Assembly (NCBI GenBank): GCA_026413225.1
Contig: CM048556.1
Span: forward strand, 22,483,115-22,547,114
DNA: 64,000 nucleotides
Source: Otis tarda
Lineage: Eukaryota; Chordata; Aves; Otidiformes; Otididae
Direction: 5' to 3'
The notes beneath the pieces were generated by a model. It had not been told where the DNA came from. It saw nothing but the letters and a program-made list of their open reading frames with translations, and searched no databases. Below are positions 12,001-25,800 of this stretch, piece after piece; position 1 is the stretch's first letter; the number at the start of each line of letters is the position of its first letter. Both the position numbers and the translations under genes were made by a program.

Positions 12001-15000
12001 TAAATTGCTCTGCAGGTAGGATGGAGGGGAGTAACCTCAAACGCAAGAGAGGATCTGCTTCCCCACCAGGCCGAACCCCGCAGAGCTTTGATAACTGTTC
12101 GCCTCTCTTGCAGGGAGACCATTTATGGCAGAATGTGGTACTTCACCTCCGACTTCTCGCGGGGAGACACCGCCTACACCAAGCTGGCTCTGGATCGTCA
12201 CACCGACACGACCTACTTCCAGGAGCCCTGCGGGTAGGTGCTTTGCCTGGTTCACAGGCGCACGGCGCGGAAGGCAGGAGCGATTCCCAGCGATGCCGTT
12301 CCTAGCAGCACGGGCTTCGTTGTCTCCGGTGCTGCTGATGGGATGTACTTCTAGTCACACAGCAGTTCTGAGTCCTGTCTGATCCCGTGTGGAGTGAGGT
12401 GGTCCGTAGATCACTTGTTCCTGTGCTTGAAGCTCCTAGGTGTTCCAGAATGCAGGCAGGGAAGGGCTTGGCTGTCAGACAGCTGGCTGCTGCTCGGTGT
12501 CGCTGTGGTTTGGGTAGCCTTTGTAGCCACGAGGAAGGCTCAGCACTGGAGTCATTCCTGTGCTACCCTGAAGCTTGCCTGACAGTCTCTTCTGAAGTCA
12601 CCCTCTGCGGTCTCCAGAGTGACACACAGCACTCGGCCTCCCAGAAATGAGATGGTTTCTTTGTCTTTGGGGTACATCTGGCAGGGCTCAGCTCCTCCTG
12701 CAGCAAGCGCCCCTTATCAGCTGCTGTACAAAGTCGCTGCACAAGTGTGCTTTGACTCAGTCCTGCTGACCTGGGCCGAGCCCCCTCAGCCCCATCAGCC
12801 CTGTCTCTTGCTGGCTGAGCTCCGCTGGCAGTAGCCTCGGGGAAGGCAGGAGGACGGCTCGCCTTGGCATGGCCTGCAGTAGCTGTCTGCCCTCCCAAGC
12901 TGTGAGAGAGCTAACCGGCGTACGTGCTCTGCTCACGTACGCTCTGTGCAGTCCCTCCGCTTCGCTTCAGACAGGTTGGGGTTTGCGCTTTGGCAGCGGT
13001 GCAGCCCTGAGGTAGTCAGGAGCCAGGCCTCCCCAGCCCTTCGGAGTTCACAGCTGTCTGTGCTTCTGAAAGCAGTTTGTAGCTACAGCAGTGTTTCCCA
13101 AATCCTAGCTTGCAAACTGCTCTTCTGATAAAGCCTCTGGGCTCTGATTTTTGTACACAGCTGGAGAGAGAAAGACAGCAGCGCTGGTTATTGTTGGCAG
13201 GGAAGTGCAGGAGGCTTAGGTTTAATTTCTGGCTTAATTTTCTCAGTCAAGAGGGGAGTCATTGGGAAATGGCCTGGGGGAGAACAGATGGAAGTGTTGT
13301 GATCCCTCCTGGAACAAGGGCTACAAAGAGCAGTCACTCAGTCCCCACCTCCTGCCCCAGGGCAGGATTAGCTCTTCCCAGGGGAGGCTGTTAACTTGCT
13401 AAACATCTTAATGGGAAAGGTCTGTGGTGCAGAGCTGGAAAAGCAGAGGAGGACTAAGGGGTGAGATCTGCTGGCTGCACGTGGATTTCGGAGCAGCCCT
13501 TCGGTGGCACCCTGACCACTGTTGTCTGTGCCCAACCAGGCAGGAAGCTCTTGGGTGGTAGTTTTTCTAAAGCAGCTTGGTGTCAGGAGCAGAGTAGGTG
13601 GATTTCAGTGTGCTCTGTGGAGCTAGAAGTGTTTGTGTAAAGCATAGGTCCTGCCACGCGCTTCAGGTGAGTTCTGCTTGGCTTCCCTGTCCTCAGTGAA
13701 GGTTGGCTTCCCTGTCCTCAGCTGACTGCAGCACCTGTGCGCTTCCCTGACCTGCAGTGATACCTGCTTGGCTGACTTGTTCTAGGAGCTCACAAAACCT
13801 TCCCCAAAGCCAGATAGAAAATGGAATTGGTAATCAGAACCTCAGCCTATAAAAGAGCTTTGATTAAACTGCTCAGTGCTAGAACTATAGTGCTCAGTAG
13901 CTATTTTTATCCTCTTTTCCACTTGGAAGGGTTCCCTTCAGGTAGGTGTACCCTCGTCTGCAGCCAACTGAGGTGCATCAGGCAGTGACAGCATGGGCTA
14001 TGTTAATCAGGCTAGCCGTTAGTGCTGGCAGTTCTGCAGAGCCGTAGTTGTGCAGGAAGAACGTGAATTTCTGGCTTTCCTGGGCCCTCATCTTTGCCAG
14101 AAATCCCTTCTTCCCAGACTGTCTCAGACTTGCTTCCGAAACGCTTGAAAGAGTCTTTGACCTGCTCCTAAAGGAAATTAAGTGTTTTTCAGGAAAGATA
14201 TGTTCATTTGAATGTCTGCTTTCCCCTGCTGCTTTGGCTAAAATCAGCTGAATCTGACAAGTCTCGAGTTAAATTATCGCAGAGAATAGAAACTGCTCAA
14301 GCTATGGGAAAGGCTGCGCTCATCATACCGGAGAGCCTGCCCTCGGAGGAGGCTTTCCTAGTGCCCAGAGCTGGAGGAGGAGGTACTCCTTTGGGGCACA
14401 GAGTGTCCTTTGCAGTGCCTCTGGACTGACTTAACCCCGACCCTCGTAAATTATCCTGAGACTCTGGTGGGTATGAGGGTGTGGAGCGCCCCAGTGAAAA
14501 GGTGCTGGTGAGGGGGCAGTGGGAGGTCCTGCCACGGCGCCTGCTGTGGGACTGGGGTAAGATGCCCCGGAGGGAGATCAGAAGAGAGAGGCTTTCCCAG
14601 AAGGTCACCGTGAACTTTCAGACCAGTGCGTTGCCTCAAGGGACTCTTCTGGACTGCTTGTAGAGACCGTGGTGTGGCTTTGAGTGAGGGTCGCCCTGAG
14701 CTCCCCTTGTAGTTCCTGGAGAGCTCAACAGTACAACCAGCACTTCTTCAACTGTCCTCTTGTTCAGAGATGTTCTAGGGAGGTTGGGTTTATGCTTTTG
14801 AACCTCTGCATCCTATTGCCTGGATCACTTTGAGTGATGCAGGCCTGATCCTACGCCACGTGGAGTCTCCCAGGCCCCTCTCGCTTGGTTTGGGAGGCAG
14901 TGCAGGCAGCAGCCCTTTTCTTGGAAAGAGAATTGTGTGAGACAGGGCCTGAAGAAACAGCAGGTACAGCTGTTTCCTGCTGGCCTATCTCCATTCCCTG

Positions 15001-16957
15001 ACAGGTCTTGATGAAATGAATTGTGTTACAAATAAGTGTCACAACCATCAGAAGGGTGGTGTCCATCTGTGTCTGTCCGGGTCTGCGGGGAGCGCCGTCT
15101 CTCCACAGGACAGGCAGCCAAGGTCTTTCTGCTCTGGATTCTCACCCGTGCAGCATCCAAGTGTTCCACTGCCTGAAGCACGAGGGCACGGGCGGGCGGA
15201 CACTGCTGGTGGACGGTTTCTACGCGGCAGAGCAGGTTCTCCGGCAAGCCCCCGATCAGTTCGAGCTGCTCAGCAAGGTGCCGCTGAAGCACGAGTACGT
15301 CGAGAACGTGGGGGACTGCCACAACCACATGATCGGAGTCGGGCCGGTCCTCAATGTCTATCCCTGGAACAACGAGCTTTATCTGATCAGGTAACGTCAG
15401 CGCGAGGCCTCGCTTACGGGGAGGAGGGGGGGTTGTGGCAGACAGCAGTGGTTTTGTAGAAGATATCAAAAACTAAAAACCAATGTATGTTTGAGGGGCA
15501 GGGGTGAAATCACAGAAAAACCTCGCATTTCCTCTTGGACCATGCATTGCTGCTGTAGAGGAAGTGTCAGATGATGAGTGTCAGTGCTGAGCTTTGATTA
15601 TTTTTTTTTTTTTTTTCCTCACTCCTGCCATCCTCCCTTTAGCTCCATGCCCTCACCTCACTTCATGTGAGAGGCAGTAGCATTCAGCCCTTCTCTGGAA
15701 AAGCCTCTAGAAACCAGCCTGGCGTACAGGGAGCGGGGAGAGCGTGGGGTGGTCGCCTTCCAAAGGAAGCCTGGGCTGCTCTCTGAAACTAGGCTTGGCT
15801 TAGTGCAGAAGGCTGTCCAGCACGGCTGCGTGCTGTTACTCTCTCATCCCTCCTTTCCTTCTAGGTACAATAACTACGATCGTGCAGTCATCAACACCGT
15901 GCCTTACGATGTTGTGCATCGCTGGTACGCTGCTCACCGCACACTCACCACGGAGCTCAGGAGACCAGAAAATGAGCTGTGGGTCAAACTGAAGCCAGGC
16001 AAGGTAGGGACTTGGGGTTGGGAGGCTCGTGTGTGTTTGACGGGGGCAGGGAACTCCTTTGGCTGTGCACGCTCCTTGCTGCTCAGGTAAATGCTTCAGG
16101 CAAGCTCCGTGTGCTGCAGTTTTCCTCTTTGCAGCTATTTTAAGGTGCCCTGTGTTACAGCACTGGCATCTGTGGTGTGTGTTCCTACTGTCCTAAAAGA
16201 ACAGAGCTTCCAGGTAAGGCAGAAATGTTTAATTGGGACTCTGGGTGCAGCTTTGGAGGAGCGTGAGGAGCCAGAGCCACGGTTGTAGACTTGGAGGTAT
16301 CACGGTGCATGGCTGCTTCCCTCAGCTGTGTCTGCCTGAAGGGCTTTTGTTCCTGCAGGGCCTAGGCTCAGCCTGAGCCCAGGGCCCCAAAAATGGAAGG
16401 GTCCGGCAGGGAAGATGGGCACATCAGAGCCCTTACAGCTCTGTTCCCAAGGGTGCCTGGTGGGAAGTGGCACCACAGAGGCAGAGGATGGCCAGTTTCT
16501 GTGGCTGGTGAGCTGTTGCCCAGCCTCTCCAGTGGAAAAGCAGAGGAACAGCCCAGAGTACTTCTGTGCTTCGCTAGTCATCGTGTTTTAACTGGTGGTT
16601 AGCAGCAGAGCAGAACCTGGCTTCAGGTAAAACAGCTGTGCCAGATCTCATGAGACATCTGGCTGTGGCCTCGCATGCTGTCTGCAGCAGTGTTGAGCAG
16701 GAGGGGTCGTGCCCACCGCGGCATGCTCTTCCCTGCTCTTAGAGTCCCTAGGGATCTCCAGGACCTGTCCTGGCCCTGGCTGCCATGCTTGCCCTTCTTC
16801 TGACAGCCTTTCTCTTCACCTGCAGGCACTGTTTATAGATAACTGGCGCGTCCTGCACGGACGGGAGGCGTTCACGGGGTACCGCCAGCTCTGCGGCTGC
16901 TACCTGACGAGAGATGACGTGTTGAACACCGCGCGCTTACTGGGACTGCAAGCGTAG
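9022..16957 (+). CDS. TMLHE: Trimethyllysine dioxygenase, mitochondrial (frame broken in first coding exon)
   Basis: The enzyme hydroxylates N6-trimethyllysine, the first step of carnitine synthesis, in mitochondria, using Fe(II), O2 and 2-oxoglutarate. Coding exons: 9022-9201, 9804-9980, 10724-11003, 12114-12233, 15154-15390, 15865-16003, 16826-16957 (TAG 16955-16957). All borders are GT-AG with matching phases, and the product is nearly collinear with mammalian TMLHE from the N-terminal zinc-type domain (HCRSASCYN) to the C-terminus GLQA. The iron ligands are visible: the H-x-D pair at 12199-12207 and the distal His at 16856-16858. The start gives MWCRRL, matching the mammalian start. The exons sum to 1265 nt, not a multiple of three: the start lies in one frame and the end of the same exon (HHTAPESLKCAW) in another. 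One extra base would restore 421 codons, the human length. Either the assembly has a one-base error or the allele is broken. Confidence 0.95.
12234..15153 (+). other. TMLHE: TMLHE intron (largest between coding exons)
   Basis: No exon or classified repeat was recognised. A 17-base segment (GGCTTCCCTGTCCTCAG) occurs twice about 25 bases apart at 13681-13722, with a weaker third copy downstream. Confidence 0.6.
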
Positions 16958-19590
16958 CCCAGCCCACCCTGCGGAGAGGCAGGCAGACCTCCAGCACCAG
17001 CGTGCCGCTGTCTCAGCAGGACGAAGACGCACATACCTCAGACACCTCCGCCCTCTCCAGGCAGCTCTTGGTGCCTCCTCAGGAGGGGGAGTAGGTGGAA
17101 GCCAAAGGTTATGGGAGCTTTATGGGGCCACATCCTGCCTCTGAGCACGGCCGGCTCTTGCTGCCCGTGCACGCAGCCGGTCTGTCTCGGTGCTGAGTGA
17201 GGCGTGACTGCGCCCCGGGAAGGGCTCCCAGCACCCATTCATGTGAAGTGCTCCTCCAGCCAAGTGCCTTCAGGATTTGAAATCTTTGTTTTTCCCTATT
17301 GTTCAGCCTTTTTGTCAGCTGGCAATTGTGGGGTTTTTATTAGCAGAGCAGAATGGAAATCTCTGGGCTCTTGTCCCACTCCAGGCTGGGCTTCACCTCT
17401 TCTAGAGAAAATGAGAAATCTACGGTCCCTGTGTGAAGATGATGCCCTGCTCAAACTGAGGGCTGCTGGCGAGTTTCAGTGACTGCTTTCCTAAATGTAC
17501 TGCCTGCCTTTGAGGGGTGGCCTGGAAAGAGACCCTGGTACAGTTAGGGTGTTTCTGAAAAGATTTAGAGGGAAAGGGACGAGTAGCCGGCTCTGCGTGT
17601 TGGGAAGGAGGTAGGACTGTGCTGGATGAGGGATGCACTTCCCGCGGTTCCTTGACTTCCAGTAACGCAGCGCTTGTGTTGTCTGCCTGCTGCACTGCGC
17701 TTGTAGCCGGGGTGAAGGCTCGGCAGGTCCAGTATTTGCTGACAGGTTTCCTACTGTGCCTGCTCTTTTCTCTTTTCTGAAGAAGGGATTTGTGCTAGGG
17801 CATCTTTACGCTGGCTACTTTGTGAGGCTGATTATTCTTCTCACAGGATTCTCCTGCACGTGAAGGGAAAGAACGCAGAGGTGGCTCTCGGCTCCTGGTA
17901 GCTGGGGGATGAGCTGGGGTCTGGCACGCTGAGGGGCCGCAGTGTAGGGAGCAAAGCAAATCCTGTCATTATTGGAAACAAAGGAATTTTAGAACCAGGA
18001 GGGGATTTTAGGATTTGTTTTTCATTCTTTCTTACCTTTGTGGGTGTTCACTCCTCTGGCTGGACCTTAGAACGGGGCTGGTCCCTCTCGCTCCTGGCTT
18101 TCCTGTGCCAGCAAGGTGCTGTGGTGTCCAAGGGGCACGTACAGCGCAGATGCGTATGAGCTAAGCTTGCTGCCCTCGTTTAATCTAAACACTGAAATAA
18201 CAGATCCTAGAGTTAAGAGTCTCTTGAAGGCTTCTCTTCATGTGGGCTGAGCTACCTGCTGCTCTCTCTCGCAGTATTTCCCCGTCCGCGGTGAAGCGCT
18301 GCTGCGGGCATTGGGGTTGGAAGGGTTTCTGGGCAAAGGCTTGGCGGGGGGCTGTTGGTCAGAGGATTTGTGAGGAAGTGAAACACGAGCAGTGGTGGCA
18401 GGTGAGCTTGAAGGGGGCTGGCTTCGGTCGGGTGCGCCAGGTACGTCTCCCAGGGGCTGTGAACAGCAGCCTCGGCCGCAGGCAGGACCTCGAATTTCCC
18501 CGAGGCTGAGCACGTGGCTTCCTTGAGCAGCCTGCAGCGTGCGCTCTGTTACTGCGTCAGGCACTCTGTTTGTAGGTTCCTCTTGGGTGCCACTTACGCC
18601 AGCTCAGCCTAGGCATGAAGTTTTACAAATCTTCCGTTAATCACGCTGAAGTAGCACACCGCAGCAGTTACACGCGCTGTCCCTCGCGCGGCCCAGCTCG
18701 GACGCTCTGGGGCTGGTTTCACCTGGTGCTTCTGGGGGAAGCCGTGGCCTGGAGCATGGGGGCAGAGGTGGTGATGAAAAGCAGTCTCTGTCAGCTGACA
18801 AAGGAGGGGACAGAGCAGCCTGAGCAGTATTTGAAACCTTGGGTGGTGGAGCCCTCTTGCGAGTTATTTGAGAGTATCGAGGGTTCCCAAGCTCTCTTTG
18901 CCCCCTGTGCCCGCGGGATATGGGGGAAAGCACTTGGGTAATGTGGAAGCCTTCCCTTAGTCAGCGAGATCAGCTTCACCCTTCCCTGCGTGGGGGATCT
19001 GCACCCTCACTGGCTGCAGACAAAGTCTGTTCCCCTGAGCTGGAGCGCGCAGGACGTTGGCTAGCGCGGGGGAGAGCTGGCCGAAGCGTAGTGGTGACAG
19101 ATCGCTGTGACACAGGTGCCTTTCTGCCAAGGAGCGTGGTGGCTGGAGCTCTGCCTCCCGCTGCCCCCACCAAGGGCTGTGGTCTTCGGACGCCAAACTC
19201 CTCTTCCGAGCCAACCCCAAGCCAACACACTCCTCAGGAAGACTGCATGGTGTGTTTTGGGGAAAATCGTTCACGATGGCTGTAGAAGAAACACATTTCC
19301 TCGTGGGTGTTATTTGAATTGATTTATCCACCCCACCAATCAAACGTGGAGTGGAGAGAGCTTGTTTAAACCTTGTGCCTCACCTCACCCTGCTTCAGGG
19401 GGGCTCAGCTCTTCCTCAGCAGCTTGTGAGCCTCGAAACCTTACCTGGAGGAACAAGGCTTTGCCGCCTGTCTGCTGTGGGCGTTGTGCCACAGGTGCTA
19501 TTTGCTGTAACCATCCCCCCTCAGTTCTTGTAACGCAGCTTTTTCACCCCTTTTAGCCAATAAATGATGCACTGCTTCCTTCTCCCTCCC
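16958..19590 (+). other. TMLHE: TMLHE 3' untranslated region
   Basis: No coding exon is recognised between the stop codon and the strong polyadenylation signal at 19559. The simplest reading is one long 3' UTR of about 2.6 kb. Confidence 0.5.
19559..19564 (+). terminator. TMLHE: Polyadenylation signal, probably TMLHE
   Basis: AATAAA followed about 45 bases later by a GTGTGTGTGTT tract (19608 onward), the classic pairing of hexamer and downstream GU-rich element. Confidence 0.6.
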
Positions 19591-19599
19591 GCCGCCCCG

Positions 19600-22500
19600 G
19601 GGATCCCGTGTGTGTGTTGGAAAGAGTTTTCAACTAGGAAATCAAGTCTTTAAAGGATTGATAAATTGATCAGCTTAACAAAATGTGTATTTCAAGCAAA
19701 TCATGAACTTGGGCAGTACGTCTGTGTTACCCATCCAAGGTGGAATAAACGTGAGGAGCAGTCGGAGCGTTTCCCTTGGCTTGCGATGGTCCGTTCGTGC
19801 CGTGGCCACGCGATGGCAGGAGATGCAAGAAGCTGATGTTAAAAGTGACTGACAGGCCAGGTCCTGTGCGGCTGCGGGGCCGCCCGTGCTGCTGGTGTGT
19901 TTCTTTCGCTGGGCTGTATCGGTTCCGCTGAGAACCTCGGGCGCCGCTGTTCAAAAGCCTGTGGCTGAACGTTTTTGGGGAGCTGCAGGCTGTGTCCCTC
20001 CTGCCAAAGAAGGGTGGATGGCGAGGGGAGGGGAGACGGGGTGAGGGGACATCTGGAGGGGGTTTGGGGGCGCGTGGAGGAAAGTGGAGGTGATGTGCAG
20101 GCTCATGAGGTGGGAAGGAAGCTGAGCTGAGCGCGATCTGAGGGCAAGCAGCAGCAGCTGGCCCCTCGCGGGTGTGCGGTACAGCCCCTCGCTCAGCTTT
20201 TGCTGCTGCTCAGTCCTTCAGTGACACCAGAGCCCGCCCCCCCCGCTGTTTGTAGCACGGGAAATATGAAAGGCGGCGCGCAGACCACCCGGTGAGCAAC
20301 CTCAGGAGCAAACTCTCCTGGAACCTTCCTTACCCCTGCTGCTCTTAAATTCCCAAATGATCCGCAGCAGCAGCGATCGCTGCTTTGAGCTGACGGTTTG
20401 GAGCAGGGAGATGCGGGTTCTCTCTCCAGCGCGCCAAACAAGCGGGAGCTGCTGATTTTACCCAGTCTCTCTTCTCTCCTCACTTTTTTCTGTTTGAACT
20501 TCAAAAACCCCCGAGGTCGTTAGCCAGAGAACCTGCGTGTGTGCTGGCGCATGTCGCTGTGCTGCTAAGGGGCAGTGCCCGTTTCCAGTTCATCAACTGG
20601 TGCCGTAGCCTACGCTCTGTTGGAGGAATGGAATGGGGAAAAATATACTGGATATAAATATAATATAATATACTGAATGTGGGAGGGAAGCAGATTATCA
20701 CCTAGCTCCCCTTCAATAACTTCAATAAATTTAATGAAATGGTGGTTAATTGATCCCTTACAGCATCCCTAAGGCGTTTAGGGCTGGGCACAGCGGTGGG
20801 GCTGGGGGCGCCCGGGCTGGCAGAGCACCCTCTGCTCCAGCTGCTCTGCCCTCCAGCCCGAAGAGGCGAAAAGGGGACCAGAAAGGGGGTTTGCGTACAA
20901 ACAGCCCCTGGGACTCGCCGTAAAACCTGCTGCTCCAAAGCGGTTTGGTTTCTCCAAACAGCCAAGCCTCAGAGTGCTCTGCAGGCAGGGAATTCCATTA
21001 TTTTACTGGAAAAAAAAACCAAAGGCAAAAGCGGCTTTGTGGTTTAGAAGGGGCAGAACTATTCCCTGCGTAAGTTTAGGGGAAGAAGAAGCGAGTAGAT
21101 GTTGAGTGACGAGATTATACACCCGAGCCCTCGAGAGCCTGTCATTGGGCTCGTCTGGAAAAGCCGGCGTGCAGCGGGACGAGCTCTGCAGGGACCGCCC
21201 CTGGCAGGGCTCTGCCTCGGCAGGCTCGCAGCGGGTCCAGAAAGGATGCACGTCAGCTTCTTCCTCCACTTTTCACGTTTAATCTTGATTTCCTCGGGAT
21301 TTTTGTTTTATTTCTGTGTCCTTTCCGCATGTTTGCAGCCGTTGTGTGTGTCTTCCTGGATGTTGCCTTTCCTTCACTGCGGCTGCAGGTGAAGAGGGTT
21401 TGGGGGCAGCGGGGTGATAAAAGGGCCGTCTTCCCATCAGCGCCTTGATGAATCCTGCTGCACGAAATCAGCCCTGAAGCTTTCCCTGGGGAGCGGAGGC
21501 CGAGGGGCTTGTGCTGGGTTTCTGTGCCCACAACGGACGGAAAGCACTGCAGGCGGGGCCGCGTCCCTCGCTGCGCGCAGCAGTGACGAGCTGGGCTCTC
21601 TGGTGGGCAGCGGGGTGGGGATTTTGGATTTCCCACCTTTCCCAGAGCAGGTTTGAGGAGGAAGCCGGAGGGGGACCGCTGGGAAAAGCGTGCTGTCCTG
21701 CCCCAGGTGTGCTTTGCCAGGCTAAAAGCGAAAGGAAGCAATTTCACTCCCCCTCTCCAGGGGAGACGCCTCCGCCACGCGGGCTCCCGCGGCTCTCGGG
21801 CGTCGAGGTGAATTCTCTGTGGGTGTAAGTGTTGGGAAGGTGGGAGGTGAGGGATGAGAACGCCCCGTGGCCTGCGGTGGCGGGGGTGGTGGTCACCTGG
21901 CAGCTCTGCTCTCACAGGTGGTGAGAAGCTGGTTTCTTTATATTGAGATACAAAGTGGTTGTGGTGGAATAGCAGTTTTTTCCTTTAGGTGGAGTGTTTC
22001 TCAGCTGTCCTTAGATCAGACTTCGATTTCTTTATGTTCAAGAGTTTTTGATTTTTTTGGATGGGAAAGCCACATCTGTGGGCTCCCAGGCATTCCGTGA
22101 GCGTGCGGTGCCGAACACGCGGCGCTCTGCCGTGGAAACGGGCTGCCTGGGCCGATGAGCTGCCACTGGTTTCCCGGTGTCTCCCGACTGGGGGATGCGC
22201 CGTTCCCCGTGGTGAGGGGCTGGTGATGGTCCCACCTTAGTGCGAGGTGGAGGCCTCCCCCACTTCAGACAGGTCATTTTGCACCCTCTCCCCACCCAGT
22301 GCCCCCTCTCCAGCCGAGCGGACGCCCCTTCCCCCGGCAGCTCCATCCCCGCGGAGGCTGGGGCTGCGCAGCATCGCTCCGGGCCGTCCCGGCAGCCGCG
22401 CAAGAGGAGAGGTAACTTTGCAAAGCTCCTTGGCGGGCCCAAAATGCGCAGGCACCTCGGCCGGGAGCTCTGCGAAGCCTTCGCCGCGGTGAGGAGCAGC

Positions 22501-22833
22501 AGCGAGCGGGGCAGGGGAGCGAGGCGGCTGCTCCCCAGGAATCCGCCGGGCCGATCTTCGCCCGGGTCCCCCGTTTCCCCCGGGTCCCAGCAGCCCCCGA
22601 GCTGCAATCGTCACGCACAGGAAGAAAAGCCTGGGCTGGCAAATAAACAAACCCTGCGGCGCGCAGGCTGCTGAGGAGCTCGCCAACTTCCTCCTCGCGC
22701 GGAGATGCTCGCCGGCCGCCCGGGCGTGGAGCCTGGTGGGTCCCAGCCCGGGACAGCGCGCTGAGCGCCCGGCCAGAGCTCCCGCTCCGGTTCCTGCGCC
22801 GCGGTGGGGGCTGGCCCCCGGCACCCAGAGGAG
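19600..22833. other. Intergenic DNA between TMLHE and the SLAM-like genes
   Basis: No gene recognised. From about 22240 it becomes CpG-rich and probably holds the promoter and 5' UTR of the ITSM receptor that starts at 22834. Confidence 0.4.
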
Positions 22834-25800
22834 ATGTCCTCCGGCCGGCGCCGCTGGAGCCTGGGCTCCCTGCTGCTGCTCCTGGGTGAGTCTGGGCCGA
22901 GCTGGGGGTCCCGGGGGGACGGGGGGCGCTGCCAGGAGCAGCCCGAGGGAGGGGTGCCACGCGGGGCAAGGTCGGTGCGGCTCCTTGGCAGGGTGGCGGT
23001 GGCTGGCTGTCCCCTGGGGTGGCTGTGCCCATGGCACGTGCCGTCACGGACCCGCGCTGGCGTCGATGCTGGTGGCAGGGGCAGCTCCGTCCGCCAGCAG
23101 ATGAAGAGGAGGGGGCTGCGCCTTCGCCTGCTGAGCGTCGCTTCGCGCGTAGATGGCAGAGGGGTGGCGGGGCTCTGCGTGGGGAGGGGAAGGGGCAGCA
23201 GGGCCAAGCGTGTGGCTGATCTGCCCCTTCCCCTTCCCTGCAGGGAGAAGCCTGGCTGTCCTCGTGGAAATCCATTGGGATTCGGTCAACGGCACCGTGG
23301 GCCAGCCCGTGCTCCTGCCGGTCTCCTACAGATTTGAGGGTGCCCCTTGCTTCCCGGTGTCCATTGTCTGGACGCCCCCTAACTCCTCAGACCCGCTCAT
23401 CACCTGCACAGTGTTAAACTGCTCCCTGGGGCCCGGGGGGGCTCCCAGCAACTGCTCTGCAAACCATTTCCTGCACCCCACGTACCGCCACCGCGCCGAG
23501 CTCTTCCCCGAGAACGGGTCCCTGCTGCTGTGGGACCTGCGGCTCGGCGACAGCGGGGTTTACGGGGTCACCTTCAGGCCCTCGTCCCAAACCTTCCACT
23601 TCACCCTGACTGTGCACGACCCACGTCTCGCCCTAGAGCATCCAGGTGAGCGAGCGCGAGCGTGGTGCGCGTGGGCATCTCCCAGCCAGGCGTGCGGGAA
23701 GGAGCAGGCGCTGGCAGAGCACTCGTCCCTCCTCTCGAAGAGATGAGCTTTCGCGGCAGAGCGGGGATTTCCAGGGATGTGTTGTACGGGGCTGCAGGTT
23801 TCCTATGGCAGGAAGCCCATCCTGTCCTGCAGCGGCAGCTTTACCGCAGTGCGAGAGCTTCCCGTGCGGCCGGCTGTCCCTGCACGAGAAACGCTCGCTG
23901 CCGGCCTCCCCCTACCCGACGTGCGTGGCTGCGGGTGAGCGGGGCGCGCTGGGAAACCCAGGCACGGGGTTTGGGTCCTGCGCTGCACCGAATCCAGCGT
24001 TCGCTGGGGAGAGCAGGGTGCTCGGGGACAAACCTGCGGCTGCATGGGCCAGGAAAAATGTGCCCAAAGCATCGCCATGTACGCCTGAGCACGGTGCGGC
24101 TTAGCCGGCAGCCTTCGGCGGGGGGGCTCCTGCCTTCGCCTGCCCGAGCCGCCACGCGTCCTGACGCCGCGCTTCGCCCCCGCCCCTCTCTGCATTTGTC
24201 CCTTGCTGCTCCCCGCCTGGTCTGTCGCTCTCCTCAGTGAACTCGGGGGCTTTGAAGTCCCAGCTCCGCATCCCGTAAATTCCCAGTTCCCTCCCTGGGC
24301 GTTTTGCCTGCTCAGCAAAATCTCTCCGGGATGAAACGGAGCTCGCTTCCTCCGAACCAGTGACTCTTGCACAGCTCTGCTCCCACCCCACGTGCGACGT
24401 ATGTGGAACCATCTCCGTTGGCGGTACCGGCACGGATCCGTGCCGGTCGCCATGTGTAGTGCTGGAACATCCGTGCCATCCGGGCTGGGACCAGCGAGCT
24501 CCTTCCCGACCCCCTCCGGCCGTGCTGCGAGACTCCTACCCTCTCCGGGATGGAAAAACCTCTGGAATATTGTCTGGGCTGACACAGGAATTCCAGCCCC
24601 CGGCCAGCACGGGGTGAAGCTGCGAGCTGAGCGCCCGCGCTCCCGGGTCCGGCACCGGCCCGCTGCGGCAGAGCCACGGCCACGTCTCGGCGCGGGGCGC
24701 ACCGCAGGCGGGGCGCAGGCAGCGTGCGAAAGGAAACCGGCTGACACCTCGGCCTGGGGTTTTGTCGCGATGCAGCGTTTCCTCTGGCCCGCGCTGCTCC
24801 CTAATCCCGAGATTGCCAAAACTGGCAGGAGCGCTCTGGAAAATGTGCAATGTCGTCTTTAGCAAACGCTTACCCCACGTGTTTTCCTTCGAACAGCGAA
24901 CACGGCGGCGCAGGACCGCATCCATCGCTGGGCAATCGGCATTTGCTGTTCCGTCGCGCCGCTCCTGCTGCTCCTGCTCCTCGGCTGCGCGCGGCGCCGG
25001 GGTGAGTGGCTCTGCCTCCGCTCGGCGCCCTCCGGCGCGCCCGGCGTACGCCCGGCTGTCGGGGTAGCGGAGGGCTGGGGGGTTGCCAGGGTTCGGCTCT
25101 TCGCTCCCAAATTTATTCCTTCTGGAAGCGCAGCTCCCAAACGTGCCAGCCCGTCCCGCTCGTAGGAGTCGTGGCACGCATTTCGGGTTCTCCGTGTGGG
25201 TTCACGAAGCAGGAGCACAGCGCGGGGCCGCTGCCGTGGGTTTCTGGAGAGCTCGTCCCGTTTTGGTGCTGAGACCGGAGTCGGGACACCGCGGGGCTCT
25301 GGTCTGTAAGGCAGGTCCGGTTCCGTGGGCTCTGAGGATGCATCCTGGCCACCACTATTAAAACTCCAGCCGGGGGATACCTTGGCGGGGTCTCGGCTTT
25401 AAAACAAGCCAGCAAGGTGCCTACATCCACAGCTTCCATCAGCGATTTTTGGTTTCTTTTTCCAAAACCGTCGTCGCTGAGGATGCCTCGGTCAGGAAGC
25501 AAATCCATTTCTTCCCACATCACCCACTGGTGAAAGTGCCGACGGGGTGATCCCTGTCCTGCAGCGCTGGGAGAGGGAAGGTGCAGGCCATCGGTCTGTC
25601 TGCCAGATAATAAAATTCTTTTTTTTTTTTCTTCCCCCCCACCACGTGCAGCTCGGCAGCGGCAGAGGAGCACTGAGCAGCGGCAGGTACGGGGGGAAAG
25701 CGCTCGGGCACGGGCGGCCGCTAACCGCTGGCTTGGACACAGCGCACCGCGCCGCAGGAGCCGGGTGCTGGGTGTAAATTCGGGAATTTGGTTCGTTATC

